64,000 nucleotides of DNA, taken from Prevotella sp. P5-92 (GTDB taxonomy: Bacteria; Bacteroidota; Bacteroidia; Bacteroidales; Bacteroidaceae). The first letter of the stretch is position 1; each line of letters starts with the position of its first letter. The stretch spans positions 62,001 through 126,000 of the forward strand of contig NZ_NPJG01000042.1 of the NCBI RefSeq assembly GCF_002251245.1, in the 5' to 3' direction. The notes beneath the pieces were generated by a model. It saw only the letters and a list, made by a program, of their open reading frames with translations, ran no database searches and had not been told where the DNA came from. Of this stretch, positions 19,054-27,317 are shown piece after piece. The position numbers were made by a program, and so were the translations under genes.

Positions 19054-19572
19054 TTGAAAAAGACCGTAATAGCCATCCTGCTGGCAGTAGTAGCCCTCTT
19101 GGCTTTCAGGTCGTTGGTAATGACCATCTACACCATTGAGGGTGCCGCTCTCGAGCCTTTGTTCGAGAGTGGCGACCGAATTTTGGTCAATCGCTGGAGC
19201 TACGGCCTGCGAACGGGTAGCATTGAAGGTCTTTTCGGCTATGGACGCATAGGCAGTCAGATGCCGTCGAGGGGCGACATTATTGCCTTTGACGATCCCT
19301 CAGGCAGTGGCGAAGGTGTCTTCTTGGGACGCGTGACCTCATTGCCTGGCGACACCGTCACCACACGTCAGGGCACGTACCTCGTGCCAGGAGAGGTGAC
19401 TTGCGCCAATCAAAACTATTACATGGTTGACATGGGAAAAGACGGTCTCATGCCTGTCACCATCCCCGAGACATGTATCATAGGCAGAGTAATACTCATA
19501 GTGTATAATCACGACGACAAATATCCCGTAATGTCAGGCTATGCACCTAAACGCTGGTGTCTGCTGCCATGA
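19054..19572 (+). CDS. Signal peptidase I-like protein lacking the Ser/Lys dyad
   Basis: 172 residues from a TTG start at 19054; no in-frame ATG exists that would keep the N-terminal membrane anchor (TVIAILLAVVALLAF). The S26 fold is recognisable: IEGAALEPLFESGDRILVNRW aligns with IPSGSMxPTL..GDxLLVNK, and GRVTSLPGDTV aligns with KRVxGLPGD. The catalytic serine position is Ala32 and the lysine position is Gly92. The last conserved box is also weak (YYMVDMGKDG). It is therefore probably not a working peptidase. It directly follows the active signal peptidase and may be a partner or regulator, or a decaying paralogue. Confidence 0.82.
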   Translation: MKKTVIAILLAVVALLAFRSLVMTIYTIEGAALEPLFESGDRILVNRWSYGLRTGSIEGLFGYGRIGSQMPSRGDIIAFDDPSGSGEGVFLGRVTSLPGDTVTTRQGTYLVPGEVTCANQNYYMVDMGKDGLMPVTIPETCIIGRVILIVYNHDDKYPVMSGYAPKRWCLLP

Positions 19573-19621
19573 TTCGTCGTCCCGACCTCAAATACAAGTC
19601 TTTCAGTCACTCTAATAACAG

Positions 19622-20245
19622 ATGCATCTACTCAGTACAACATATTTCGGTCCAGTACAATGGTATCAGAAGCTGAACGCCGGCCACACTGTATATATCG
19701 AAGCCTGTGAGACTTACGCCAAGCAGACTTTCCGCAACAGGTGTGTCATCGCCACTGCCAACGGCACGCAAGCCCTCACGGTGCCCGTAGAACGGCCAGC
19801 CGACATAGAACTCAATAGATGTCCGATACGCGACTTGCGTATCAGCGACCACGGCCGATGGCGACAGCTGCACTGGAACGCACTGCAGAGCGCATATAGC
19901 GAGTCGCCCTTCTTCGAGTATTATGCCGATGACCTTCGTCCGTTTTTTGAACGTCGTTACGACTATCTCTTCGATTATAATATGGCGATAATAGAGACGA
20001 TGTGCGAGTTGCTCGACGTGCGTCCCGACATACGTCTTACTCGTGATTACGTGCCGTCAGCCTTTCTGCATCCGGGCACCATAGACTATCGCGAAGCCAT
20101 CACGCCGAAGCATCCTGCCGACGACCCTGACTTTACGCCAAGACCATACTATCAGGTGTTTGCCTCACGCACAGGCTTCATCCCTAACATCAGCATCCTC
20201 GATCTCTTGTTCAACATGGGACCCGAAGGTGTCTTCTGGCTATAA
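19622..20245 (+). CDS. WbqC family protein
   Basis: 207 residues. The N-terminal YFGPVQWYQKL and ACETYAKQTFRNRCVIATANG motifs match the WbqC-like family, first described in O-antigen clusters. The role is not firmly known; a part in sugar or glycan modification is assumed. It lies 49 bases after the degenerate signal peptidase gene on the same strand. The family position next to lepB seems conserved in Bacteroidetes, from memory. Confidence 0.85.
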   Translation: MHLLSTTYFGPVQWYQKLNAGHTVYIEACETYAKQTFRNRCVIATANGTQALTVPVERPADIELNRCPIRDLRISDHGRWRQLHWNALQSAYSESPFFEYYADDLRPFFERRYDYLFDYNMAIIETMCELLDVRPDIRLTRDYVPSAFLHPGTIDYREAITPKHPADDPDFTPRPYYQVFASRTGFIPNISILDLLFNMGPEGVFWL

Positions 20246-20273
20246 CGACACGTCCAAAATAATACCGATTATT

Positions 20274-21158
20274 ATGAGCAAAGAAAAGATAATTGACTTA
20301 AGCCTAAGATTTACACAGATAGCCCATGAACATACCGACTATATCGATGGCGACGTGCTCTTGAGCGACAGACTCAACCATGCGTCGATGCCTACCAGTC
20401 CGCGACGCATGACATTTATCCTTGTGGCATTGTGTACACAGGGCGAATGTACGTTTACGGTAGATACCCAGCCATTGAAAATACATAAGAACGATCTGGT
20501 TGTAATATCTGACCGGCACGTGGTTGACAATTTCCAGTCGAGCGATGACTGTGACGGCTTGCTGATGATCGTATCAGTGAATTTCTTTTATGAAGTGGTG
20601 AGCAATGTGAGCGACGTGTCGATGCTCTTCCGTTTCTCGCGCAACCATCCCGTGGTGTCGCTTACCGACGGCGAAGTAGAGCTTTTCCGCAGCTATTTCT
20701 TTATGCTAAAAGACAAGATGCGTGCCACTGAGCATAAGTTCCGGCGCGACATTGTGCGGACACTTATCCTTGCCATGTATTACGATCTGAGCAACGTCAT
20801 TGCCCGTCTCAACGAGGCTGACATCAAGAAGATGACCCGCGCCGACGAGATATTCACCAACTTTATTCGTCTCGTAGAACTTCATTATAAGCATGAACGT
20901 AGGGTGGGATGGTATGCAGAGATGCTGACTATCACGCCGAAATATCTCTCGGAAACGGTGAAGGGCGTCAGCGGACGCACGCCAAACGAATGGATCGACA
21001 GCTACGTGACGTTAGAAGTGCGTGTGCTGTTGAAGACATCGTCGAAGTCGATAAAGGAAATAGCCGACGAGCTTCATTTCCCCAACCAGTCGTTTCTCGG
21101 AAAGTTTTTCCGCGAGCATGTCGGCATGACACCAACGGCCTACAGAAGACAGTCTTAA
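20274..21158 (+). CDS. AraC-family transcriptional regulator
   Basis: 294 residues from ATG 20274; a longer frame overlaps the WbqC gene and is rejected. The N-terminal region is a cupin-like sensing domain (TFTVDTQPLKIHKNDLVVIS). The C-terminal about 100 residues carry two helix-turn-helix units: LTITPKYLSETVKGVSGRTP and SIKEIADELHFPNQSFLGKF, ending REHVGMTPTAYRR. The ligand and targets are unknown. Its stop codon overlaps the stop codon of the convergent DUF3109 gene by four bases (21155-21158). Confidence 0.9.
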   Translation: MSKEKIIDLSLRFTQIAHEHTDYIDGDVLLSDRLNHASMPTSPRRMTFILVALCTQGECTFTVDTQPLKIHKNDLVVISDRHVVDNFQSSDDCDGLLMIVSVNFFYEVVSNVSDVSMLFRFSRNHPVVSLTDGEVELFRSYFFMLKDKMRATEHKFRRDIVRTLILAMYYDLSNVIARLNEADIKKMTRADEIFTNFIRLVELHYKHERRVGWYAEMLTITPKYLSETVKGVSGRTPNEWIDSYVTLEVRVLLKTSSKSIKEIADELHFPNQSFLGKFFREHVGMTPTAYRRQS

Positions 21159-21742
21159 CCGTGTAAGCCTTCTTTCAGTATCTCCTCAGCAGCTTCCTCA
21201 AGAGCTTCATACCATTCTGTTCCGAAGCGACGGGTAAGCGGTTCCTTCAGGAATTTATACACAGGCAAGTCGAGTTCCTTGCCCTTCTTCACCGCGTCTT
21301 TACACACGTCCCAACGATGGTAGTTAAGGCCAATGAGACCATTCTTCAGTCTCACCTCTCTGATGGGATATAGCGCACAGCTGATAGGCTTGCAAAAGTC
21401 AGCCTTGCCTGCACGGTATGCTTTTTCGAGGGCACAGAAGCAGCACCCGTTCTCATGACAAGTGAAGACACAGTCTTTGCCACCTACAATACTCGTCACG
21501 AGGTCGCCCTCTTGGTCGGTGTAAGCCACACCTTGCTTGTCAATCACTGTCTGTGCCGAGGCATTAAGGTCGTCCCACACCACATCGAGCGACTCTTCAA
21601 TGGCAGCCACCTCGTCGAGCGTGACAGGAGCACCGGCATCGCCTTCCACGCAACACTCGCCCTTGCAAGCGTCGAGGTCGCAGCAAAACCGTTCGGTAAG
21701 TATCTCTGTCGTCAACAGAACATTGTCTATCTGGAAAAACAT
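21155..21742 (-). CDS. DUF3109 family cysteine-rich protein
   Basis: 195 residues. Cysteines are clustered as FCCDLDACKGECCVEGDAG, DCVFTCHENGCCFCALE, FCKPISCALYP and DVCKD, the pattern of DUF3109 proteins. These are related to the YkgJ zinc- or iron-binding family. A metal or Fe-S site is likely; the function is not known. The gene probably follows ung in one transcript (62-base gap) and converges on the AraC gene with overlapping stop codons. Confidence 0.85.
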   Translation of the reverse strand: MFFQIDNVLLTTEILTERFCCDLDACKGECCVEGDAGAPVTLDEVAAIEESLDVVWDDLNASAQTVIDKQGVAYTDQEGDLVTSIVGGKDCVFTCHENGCCFCALEKAYRAGKADFCKPISCALYPIREVRLKNGLIGLNYHRWDVCKDAVKKGKELDLPVYKFLKEPLTRRFGTEWYEALEEAAEEILKEGLHG

Positions 21743-21804
21743 AATGAATCTTTCTTTTTTCTTCTTCTTTCACTTCCTTCTATCTTCTTTTCCTCCTGTC
21801 ACTT

Positions 21805-22470
21805 CTACCATATTATCTCGTCTTCACCATGCTCTTTCAGATAAGCGTTGGCGCGTGAGAAATGGTGATTGCCAAACCATCCTCCATGGTTGGCCGAGAG
21901 AGGCGACGGATGAACCGACTGAAGCACCAGATGGCGAGAAGAGTCAATCAGCTTTGCCTTACTGCGTGCATATCCTCCCCATAGGATGAAGACCAGGTGG
22001 TCGCGATGAGCGTCAAGGGCTTTGATGACAGCGTCGGTAAACTTCTCCCAACCTCTACGTTGGTGACTTGCCGCCTGATGAGCCCTTACCGTGAGGGTGG
22101 CGTTAAGCAGCAGTACACCTTGTTCTGCCCAGCGTGTGAGGTTGCCTGACATGGGCATTGGCGTGCCGAGGTCGTTGCTAATCTCCTTAAAGATATTTAT
22201 CAGCGATGGAGGAAACGGAATGCCGTCGTTGACCGAAAAGCTCAGTCCGTGAGCCTGTCCTGGCTCGTGATATGGGTCCTGCCCTATTATCACCACCTTC
22301 ACCTTGTCGAACGGGCAAAGGTTGAAGGCGTTGAAAATCAAATGTCCGGGAGGATAACACTCGCCCTGGCTATATTCACGACGGACGAAGTCAGTGAGTT
22401 CGACAAAATACTGTTTGTCAAACTCTTCATACATGTGCCGTCGCCATGATTCTTCTATCTTTACGTTCAT
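21805..22470 (-). CDS. ung: Uracil-DNA glycosylase (family 1)
   Basis: 221 residues from ATG at 22470 (MNVKIEESW). A longer frame to 22518 runs into the promoter and is rejected. The catalytic loop is GQDPYHEPGQAHGLSFSV with Asp65, and the minor-groove loop is VHPSPLSANHGGWFG. The enzyme removes uracil from DNA in base-excision repair. It has a clear promoter (22494-22524, minus strand). A dUTPase gene, which limits uracil incorporation, lies elsewhere in the window at 49.9 kb. Confidence 0.95.
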   Translation of the reverse strand: MNVKIEESWRRHMYEEFDKQYFVELTDFVRREYSQGECYPPGHLIFNAFNLCPFDKVKVVIIGQDPYHEPGQAHGLSFSVNDGIPFPPSLINIFKEISNDLGTPMPMSGNLTRWAEQGVLLLNATLTVRAHQAASHQRRGWEKFTDAVIKALDAHRDHLVFILWGGYARSKAKLIDSSRHLVLQSVHPSPLSANHGGWFGNHHFSRANAYLKEHGEDEIIW

Positions 22471-22493
22471 TTGTCTTTTTCTCAATTTTGCCG

Positions 22494-22583
22494 CAAAGTT
22501 AGTGCTTTTTGAAGACAATACAAAATAATTATGTAGATTTTTGTTTTTTTGTTTTGTTATTTCCGAAACTTACATTACCTTTG
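22494..22583. promoter_or_regulatory. Back-to-back promoters for ung (-) and LruC lipoprotein (+)
   Basis: Minus strand: -7 TAACTTTG at 22501-22494 and -33 TTTG at 22524-22521, 19 bases apart. Plus strand: -33 TTTG at 22553-22556 and -7 TACCTTTG at 22576-22583, 19 bases apart. Both are near-perfect. Confidence 0.8.
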
Positions 22584-22613
22584 CAAGGTATTTATCCCAT
22601 AACATCAGTCATT

Positions 22614-23918
22614 ATGAAGAATTATAAAACAATAATAGCCATTTTCGTATTTGCCGCTACCCTCTTGTCGGCAGCATCTTGCACAAACGATTATTTCAAT
22701 CAGGAGCGTTATGAAGAGATAATCGAAAGCACATTCCCGGTCTCTAACGTAGATAAATACCACGACTGGAATCTTATGCAGAGCATGTATGTAAGTGCCG
22801 ACCTCACCGCATCGGGCAGTGACCCGTATTGCGTCGATGTTTTTGACAAAAGCCCAAAGACTGGTGGCGCTACAAAGGTGGCATCAGGAACGATATCGGG
22901 CAAGGGTGTGTTTAAGTTTACCATGCCCATCGACAAGGTGCCGACACAGCTCTATGCCATAGCCTACAACCAGAACGAGTGTGTAGTTGACGGAATGATG
23001 CCGGTGACGTCAAACTCCATCACGGTGAAGTCTGTAGCTGGAAAGCTGTATTCCTTGCCTTCATATCCGAATATCTCCAACGCCGAATACACTTATCTCT
23101 TTGAGGAAACCTTCCCCCAGTGTGGCGATTTTGACTTCAACGACGTCGTTATGGGAGTGAGCATGGAGAAGAACCCAAAGGCGATAAATGGTGTGGCAAA
23201 CTATCTCGACGTCACTATACGTTTGCGTGCCGTAGGTGCTTCGCAGCCCATAGCGGCATGTATGCATCTCAATGGCATCACTGCCGATGATGTCGAGCCG
23301 GAATTCTCAATGCCTCAGAAAGAATGGGACTTCTATCGGTATGCCATCGACTTCCTTGTTGACCCTGAAGGGAAACTCCAGGAAGCGAGAGGCGGCGACG
23401 TGCGTATCGACCTGTTCAACGATGCCCACTTTGCCATGAGCGGAGGAGCACTGGACGAGACGGGAACCATGGTGCCCCGTGTGTATATGAACACCAAGAC
23501 CGACACTATTGCCAAAGACTGGATTACAATGAGCGAGAAAGTATCTACATATCGCATCACGTTTACCAATGAGGGTGCTTACAACGACTTTACGTTTGCC
23601 GACCTCGACATCTTCGTTATCTCGTCATACAACGCTTCGTACTACGAGATCCATACCTCGCCGTTCTTCGGAAAGCGCGTGGTGAAAGACTATCCTGCCA
23701 CCATCTACGGCTATCCTTGGGCTCTCGTCGTTCCCGACGGCAATTTCAAATACCCCGTCGAAGGTGTGCCTATCGGCCGATATTCCACTGATCTAAGTTA
23801 TTATGAGGGCGCCTACCAGCGTGGACAGTATTCTTTTGGTGCATGGGCGCGCAATCATAGCAACAAAGACGCTCAGGTATGGTATCATTATCCAGCAAAG
23901 AATCTCGTTTACGAATGA
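22614..23918 (+). CDS. LruC domain (DUF4842-type) lipoprotein
   Basis: 434 residues from ATG 22614, which begins a lipoprotein signal peptide (FVFAATLLSAASC, then TNDYF). The frame extends upstream to 22509 but that part overlaps the promoter. The conserved core is LFEETFPQCGDFDFNDVVMGV, the acidic LruC/DUF4842 signature, followed by beta-rich sequence with NDAHFAMSGG. Proteins of this family are surface or outer-membrane lipoproteins of Bacteroidetes whose role is unknown; the acidic motif may bind calcium. It is a single gene with its own promoter. Confidence 0.85.
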   Translation: MKNYKTIIAIFVFAATLLSAASCTNDYFNQERYEEIIESTFPVSNVDKYHDWNLMQSMYVSADLTASGSDPYCVDVFDKSPKTGGATKVASGTISGKGVFKFTMPIDKVPTQLYAIAYNQNECVVDGMMPVTSNSITVKSVAGKLYSLPSYPNISNAEYTYLFEETFPQCGDFDFNDVVMGVSMEKNPKAINGVANYLDVTIRLRAVGASQPIAACMHLNGITADDVEPEFSMPQKEWDFYRYAIDFLVDPEGKLQEARGGDVRIDLFNDAHFAMSGGALDETGTMVPRVYMNTKTDTIAKDWITMSEKVSTYRITFTNEGAYNDFTFADLDIFVISSYNASYYEIHTSPFFGKRVVKDYPATIYGYPWALVVPDGNFKYPVEGVPIGRYSTDLSYYEGAYQRGQYSFGAWARNHSNKDAQVWYHYPAKNLVYE

Positions 23919-23970
23919 CGTAACACATCTTTAATGCTTCCTCTTTATTGCGTCTTTTACGATCGCCCGT

Positions 23971-24079
23971 TGTCGTGAAATCACGACAGTGTTTGGAACG
24001 ACCGTACCATAGCTTGTGTCACGACTGTACCATAGCCTTGTGTCACGACTGTACCACAGCTGTGGAACGACCGTGTCAC
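23971..24079 (+). repeat. Short degenerate tandem repeats and palindrome after LruC gene
   Basis: The 332-base gap between the LruC gene and the first ATPase gene has no coding content. A perfect palindrome TGTCGTGAAATCACGACA lies at 23971-23988. Then come copies of GTACCATAGC(C)TTGTGTCACGACT at 24004-24026 and 24027-24050, and a diverged copy from 24051 with GGAACGACCGT. The period is 23-24 bases. A related TGACAG/CACAG repeat pair is found at 27046-27081. Confidence 0.75.
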
Positions 24080-24211
24080 ACGAGCATTCAGTTGGCCACT
24101 GAATACCCCACTGAAACATCTCCTTAGTTAGGGAAAAATATTTCTGTACTCGGCTGCGGCTAACTTCATTGAATATCGGCTACTTTAAAGTAGTACGGAT
24201 TATCATTTTTT

Positions 24212-24243
24212 AAGTGCAGCCTCAGCAATTGGGGCTGCACCTT
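24212..24243. repeat. Shared hairpin element, copy 1
   Basis: Arms AAGTGCAGCC and GGCTGCACCTT enclose TCAGCAATTGG. It lies just beyond the 3' end of the minus-strand ATPase gene. On the minus strand it is not followed by a T-run, so it is not a standard intrinsic terminator. Nearby bases (24197-24211, ATTATCATTTTTTAA) match the repeat upstream of the ATPase gene at 27.9 kb. Confidence 0.85.
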
Positions 24244-24250
24244 ATAAATT

Positions 24251-25447
24251 TTAGTAGTTCATCCCCACAATCCATAGGGGCAGTTTCTTGCCTACGGGAT
24301 ATTCCATATCATCAGCAAGGATATATGAGTCGGGAATATCGGCAATTTGATCGAATGATTTCTTGTTGCCACCCACTTCCAGTATCACTTTCCCGTCAAT
24401 TCTGAAGTCACCCTCATTCTTGGAATACTCCACGGTGTGATTTACACTCAGTTGGTTAACCACAAAACATTCCCTTATCGTACCTGTTACAAGGCGACTC
24501 GACAAAGCATAAAGCATATTGGTGTTGTGTATGAATATCTTGTCGGGTTTCTGCATCTTTGTCACCGATTTGTTGTCGGAATAAACAAGATGCAGCAATT
24601 CTGCCCGCTGCATGGCATTCATATAATTCACTACCGTATTCTTGTTTATTTCAAGATAAGAAGCGAGTTTTGATATGTTCACCTCATAAGGCAGATTATC
24701 AGCGAGAAAAAGCAACATTGCCTTCAGCTTTCGCGTGAATGCAGGGTCAACTCCGCAGAATGTGGTAATTTCCTGGTCGATGATAAAATTAGCCACATTC
24801 TCTATTCTGCTGTAATATTCCATTTCCACACCATCATAGAAAGGATAATACCCAACCCTAAGATATTCTTCGAACATTTTCACTGGTCGGCATTTTACAT
24901 TTACCTCAGCACATATATTATCGGCATTGCCGAGTATCTCTTCAAGTGAATATTTGGGTAATTGTATCCCTTTGTAAAAATGAAGGAATTCCCTGAAAGA
25001 CAGCCCCTCCATAGTATATGACAATACCCTGCGCGAGAGGTCGGCATCAGCGTTTAGTATCTGAATAAGCGACGAACCGGTGAAAGTGATTCTCAATTGT
25101 GGATATAGGTCTATTATTTCCTTTATCTCAATGCTCCACTTGGGATATTTATGTACTTCATCCAGAAAAAGATGCTCGCCTCCCATTAACACAAATCGCT
25201 CTGCAAGTTCCAAAAGCGTGTGTGTAGTGAAATACATACTGTCAACAACGCAATACAGAGCCTTTCCAGCCGTTGTGCCGTAAGTCTTGCGGATATACTG
25301 GCGCATAAGGGTTGTCTTGCCCACTCCACGCGCCCCTTTTATGGCTACTAGTTGGCGTTCCCAATTTATATCATTTATTATTTCCCTTATGATATCCATC
25401 TTCACTTGGGAAATAAACATTTGGTGCTTTCTGAACAGTGTTTCCAT
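24251..25447 (-). CDS. AAA_14-type ATPase with winged helix and C-terminal DUF4143-like region
   Basis: 398 residues. Walker A is KGARGVGKTTL (37-47) and Walker B is HLFLDEVHK (92-100), followed by a sensor-like TFTGSS. A winged-helix segment lies around residues 255-290 (VNISKLASYLEINKNTVVNYMNAMQ). The C-terminal part ends with EGDFRIDGKVILEVGGNKKSF, a D...E-x-G pattern like the DUF4143 or restriction-like fold. The family is abundant and often multi-copy in Bacteroidales; its role is unknown. The gene has its own promoter (25478-25509) with two perfect palindromes just upstream. Two partial relatives lie nearby (27318-27657 and 27700-27757). Confidence 0.88.
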   Translation of the reverse strand: METLFRKHQMFISQVKMDIIREIINDINWERQLVAIKGARGVGKTTLMRQYIRKTYGTTAGKALYCVVDSMYFTTHTLLELAERFVLMGGEHLFLDEVHKYPKWSIEIKEIIDLYPQLRITFTGSSLIQILNADADLSRRVLSYTMEGLSFREFLHFYKGIQLPKYSLEEILGNADNICAEVNVKCRPVKMFEEYLRVGYYPFYDGVEMEYYSRIENVANFIIDQEITTFCGVDPAFTRKLKAMLLFLADNLPYEVNISKLASYLEINKNTVVNYMNAMQRAELLHLVYSDNKSVTKMQKPDKIFIHNTNMLYALSSRLVTGTIRECFVVNQLSVNHTVEYSKNEGDFRIDGKVILEVGGNKKSFDQIADIPDSYILADDMEYPVGKKLPLWIVGMNY

Positions 25448-25477
25448 ATATGCCTATGTTATATATTCTTTTGGCTG

Positions 25478-25572
25478 CAAAAGTATAGAAACTTACCGAG
25501 ATAACCAAAAATAATCCAAAAAAGCTTATTGAAATAAGCGATTTTTAACCAAAACCGCTTATTCTAATAAGC
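25478..25572 (-). promoter_or_regulatory. Promoter and two perfect palindromes of ATPase locus A
   Basis: On the minus strand the -7 box TACTTTTG is at 25485-25478 and the -33 TTTG at 25509-25506, 20 bases apart. Upstream lie two 16-base palindromes GCTTATT-nn-AATAAGC at 25524-25539 and 25557-25572, exactly 33 bases start to start. This suggests paired operator sites on the same face of the helix. A weaker half-like site (GCTTATATAATC) occurs near 25609. Confidence 0.8.
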
Positions 25573-25644
25573 AATATATGTTCAATCCATCCCACTTTAT
25601 ATGACTCCGCTTATATAATCATTGTGTTTTCCTGATATAATAGA

Positions 25645-25677
25645 AAGGTGCAGCCTCGGCAATCGGGGCTGCACCTT
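25645..25677. repeat. Shared hairpin element, copy 2
   Basis: Arms AAGGTGCAGCC and GGCTGCACCTT are perfect complements around TCGGCAATCGG. It lies between the upstream region of locus A and the 3' end of the deleted ATPase gene B. Confidence 0.9.
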
Positions 25678-25689
25678 AATTATATATAC

Positions 25690-26453
25690 TTATATTGTTT
25701 TGAATAAGTCTTCCATAGTGATAACCTTTTGTATGTTGCCTGAGTATTCATTAAAAAGTAGTCCGAATGTTGTCACGAGAGTTAGGTGGAGGGTCTTGCG
25801 GCATTTCGTCTCTTCCCTGAATACGCTCATCTTATGCCTAAGCTGCTTGTCGTAAGATGAAGTGATGGTGTATTCATCCTCAGAGAACTTCATCTCGCAG
25901 ATGTTAATGATGTTGTCAGCCCTGTCAATCAGCATGTCAATCTGTGCTCCCTCATTCTTTTGCTTGCTCGACCATGGTGATGACTCTGTATGTACACCAC
26001 TAATACCCAAGGCATGCTTTATCTGGCGGATGTGATAGAAACAAAGAGTTTCAAAAGAGAAACCGCGCCATGCTGTGAGTTGGTGCGACTTGATGTTTGC
26101 TTGCCAAAAGTTCTCGTCACTTGTCTTGCTTCCCTCAACAAATGAGAGATAGAACATGCTGAAGCGAATGCATCAAACCATGTCTTGGGAATCTCGTTTA
26201 ATTTACTGCCATATTGAACAAGACTACCGTAAAAAGCCCTGAGCTGTTGGTCAACAATCTTTTCTGCAGATAATTCAAACGGAGACAATCCCGTATGACA
26301 AAAGGCAAATTGCTTCTCAAACATTTGTCTGACGAGATACGTCTTGCCAACTCGCCTTCTTCCATATATAACTGCAAATATCGGTCTGTCAGAGTGATAC
26401 AGCTCTTCCAATTCTTTCCGCTCTCTTTCTCTTCCAATTAATTTGTTTGCCAT
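25690..26453 (-). pseudogene. Internally deleted ATPase (archaeal-ATPase/DUF234 type), locus B
   Basis: Two frames on the minus strand together form the ends of one known protein type. 26453 to about 26190 encodes the N-terminus with a Walker A region (YGRRRVGKTYLVRQ). 26157-25690 encodes the C-terminus (FYLSFVEGSKTSDENFWQ; AQIDMLIDRADNIINICEMKFS), a DUF234-like nuclease-fold segment with D...E-x-K residues. The centre, with Walker B and the arginine finger region (roughly 250-300 residues in intact family members, from memory), is missing and the two parts are out of frame. The joint lies at about 26150-26185. The intact promoter and operators are still present upstream. Confidence 0.82.
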
Positions 26454-26474
26454 AAATTACGTGTTATTTTGCTG

Positions 26475-26558
26475 CAAAGGTATAATAAATACCATTTCGC
26501 GCAAAATAATATCACGCTATTTTGCGCGAGTTAACCAAAATTAGCCATTTCGCGCAAA
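26475..26558 (-). promoter_or_regulatory. Promoter and CGCGCAAA repeats of ATPase locus B
   Basis: On the minus strand the -7 box TACCTTTG is at 26482-26475 and the -33 TTTG at 26505-26502, 19 bases apart. The motif TTTCGCGCAAA occurs at 26495-26505 and 26548-26558, and inverted (TTTTGCGCGA) at 26520-26529. TCGCGCAAAAT and ATTTTGCGCGA form a perfect 11-base inverted repeat (26497-26507 and 26519-26529). The first copy covers the -33 element. Confidence 0.8.
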
Positions 26559-26571
26559 GTTACCTCGATAT

Positions 26572-26604
26572 TGGGTCAAGCCTCAGCTATCGGGGCTGCA
26601 CCTT
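26572..26604. repeat. Shared hairpin element, copy 3 (decayed)
   Basis: The right arm GGGGCTGCACCTT is intact, while the left arm has changed to GGGTCAAGCC. The loop is TCAGCTATC. It lies upstream of locus B, so hairpin copies stand on both sides of that locus. Confidence 0.75.
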
Positions 26605-26690
26605 AATTTATTATACTCAACTTTCGCTTCTAACAATCTCCCTTACTTCCGAAACTTAAACTTGTCAACTATAGCTTATTCATTCTGATA

Positions 26691-27023
26691 GCTCGTTGGC
26701 TTTCGACTTCCAATAGAAGCCTGCTTCGCTATAACTCTACACTCTACATTAATTGAAGATAAACGATTTGTTTTCAGATAGTTACAGAATGTAGAGTGCC
26801 TCCTGACCCTACATTCACTCTACATTCGCCCTACATTATTGCTTTTTCGGCGCTTTTTCGGCTTGATGTAGGGTGAATGTAGAGTGAATGTAGAGCTGAG
26901 AGGCACCCTACATCCGCTAACCTGTTGATTGTCAGTACGAAATTGCCAAATGATGTAGAGTGTAGGGTTGTAGCGGAGCTGGCTTATATACGAGCGAACA
27001 GAAACTTCAATAAGCCAACAAGC
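26691..27023. mobile_element. Foldback, MITE-like element without coding capacity
   Basis: Most of the 864-base gap between the ATPase loci is one nested inverted repeat. The outer arms (about 26691-26750 and 26951-27023) are imperfect complements that share GTAGAGTGTAG and AGCCAAC. The inner arms (26809-26836 and 26866-26893) are 28 bases with a single mismatch and contain repeats of TACATTCACTC. The loop is T- and CGG-rich. No reading frame is convincing. It resembles a non-autonomous foldback element, but target-site duplications were not recognised. Confidence 0.6.
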
Positions 27024-27045
27024 AAGATGACTTCGGCCACTCTGT

Positions 27046-27081
27046 CACAGTTATGACAGTCGGCTGCCACAGTTATGACAG
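27046..27081 (+). repeat. CACAGTTATGACAG direct repeat
   Basis: The 14-base motif is at 27046-27059 and 27068-27081 (period 22). A third degenerate part, AACTGTCGTAAGGTGACAG, follows. It is non-coding and lies between the foldback element and the promoter of locus C. Confidence 0.7.
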
Positions 27082-27194
27082 GCAACTGTCGTAAGGTGAC
27101 AGTCAGCAAAACAGAAGGTTATAATGAGAGGTTTGAAAGGTTATATTGAAGCGATTGTACAATAGACATTGCGGTATCAAACAATGTCTTTTAG

Positions 27195-27287
27195 TGTTTT
27201 CAAACATCAAATTTCTGCAAATATTAGTGTTTCCAAACATTAAATTAGGATAATATTTGGTGTTTTCAAACATTATCAGTAACTTTG
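27195..27287 (+). promoter_or_regulatory. Promoter and three 33-bp-spaced palindromes of ATPase locus C
   Basis: TGTTT-yC-AAACA occurs at 27195-27206, 27228-27239 and 27261-27272, each exactly 33 bases after the previous one, in a wider TTAG...TTAA context. The -33 TTTG is at 27256-27259 and the -7 TAACTTTG at 27280-27287, so the third site lies between the two promoter elements. This arrangement suggests three operator sites on one helix face. Confidence 0.82.
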
Positions 27288-27317
27288 CCCATGTAACAAT
27301 ATAACATCAAGTGAAAT

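Noticed and set aside
20160-20273. Extended start of the AraC regulator overlapping WbqC
   Set aside because: The extension is composed of WbqC codons in another frame; ATG 20274 begins a normal AraC protein.
22509-22613. Upstream extension of the LruC lipoprotein
   Set aside because: It covers the promoter at 22553-22583, and the lipoprotein signal peptide starts at 22614.
27195-27272. Possible CRISPR-like array (12-base repeats, 21-base spacers)
   Set aside because: There are only three short palindromic repeats with related A/T-rich spacers at a promoter, and no cas genes; operator sites fit better.
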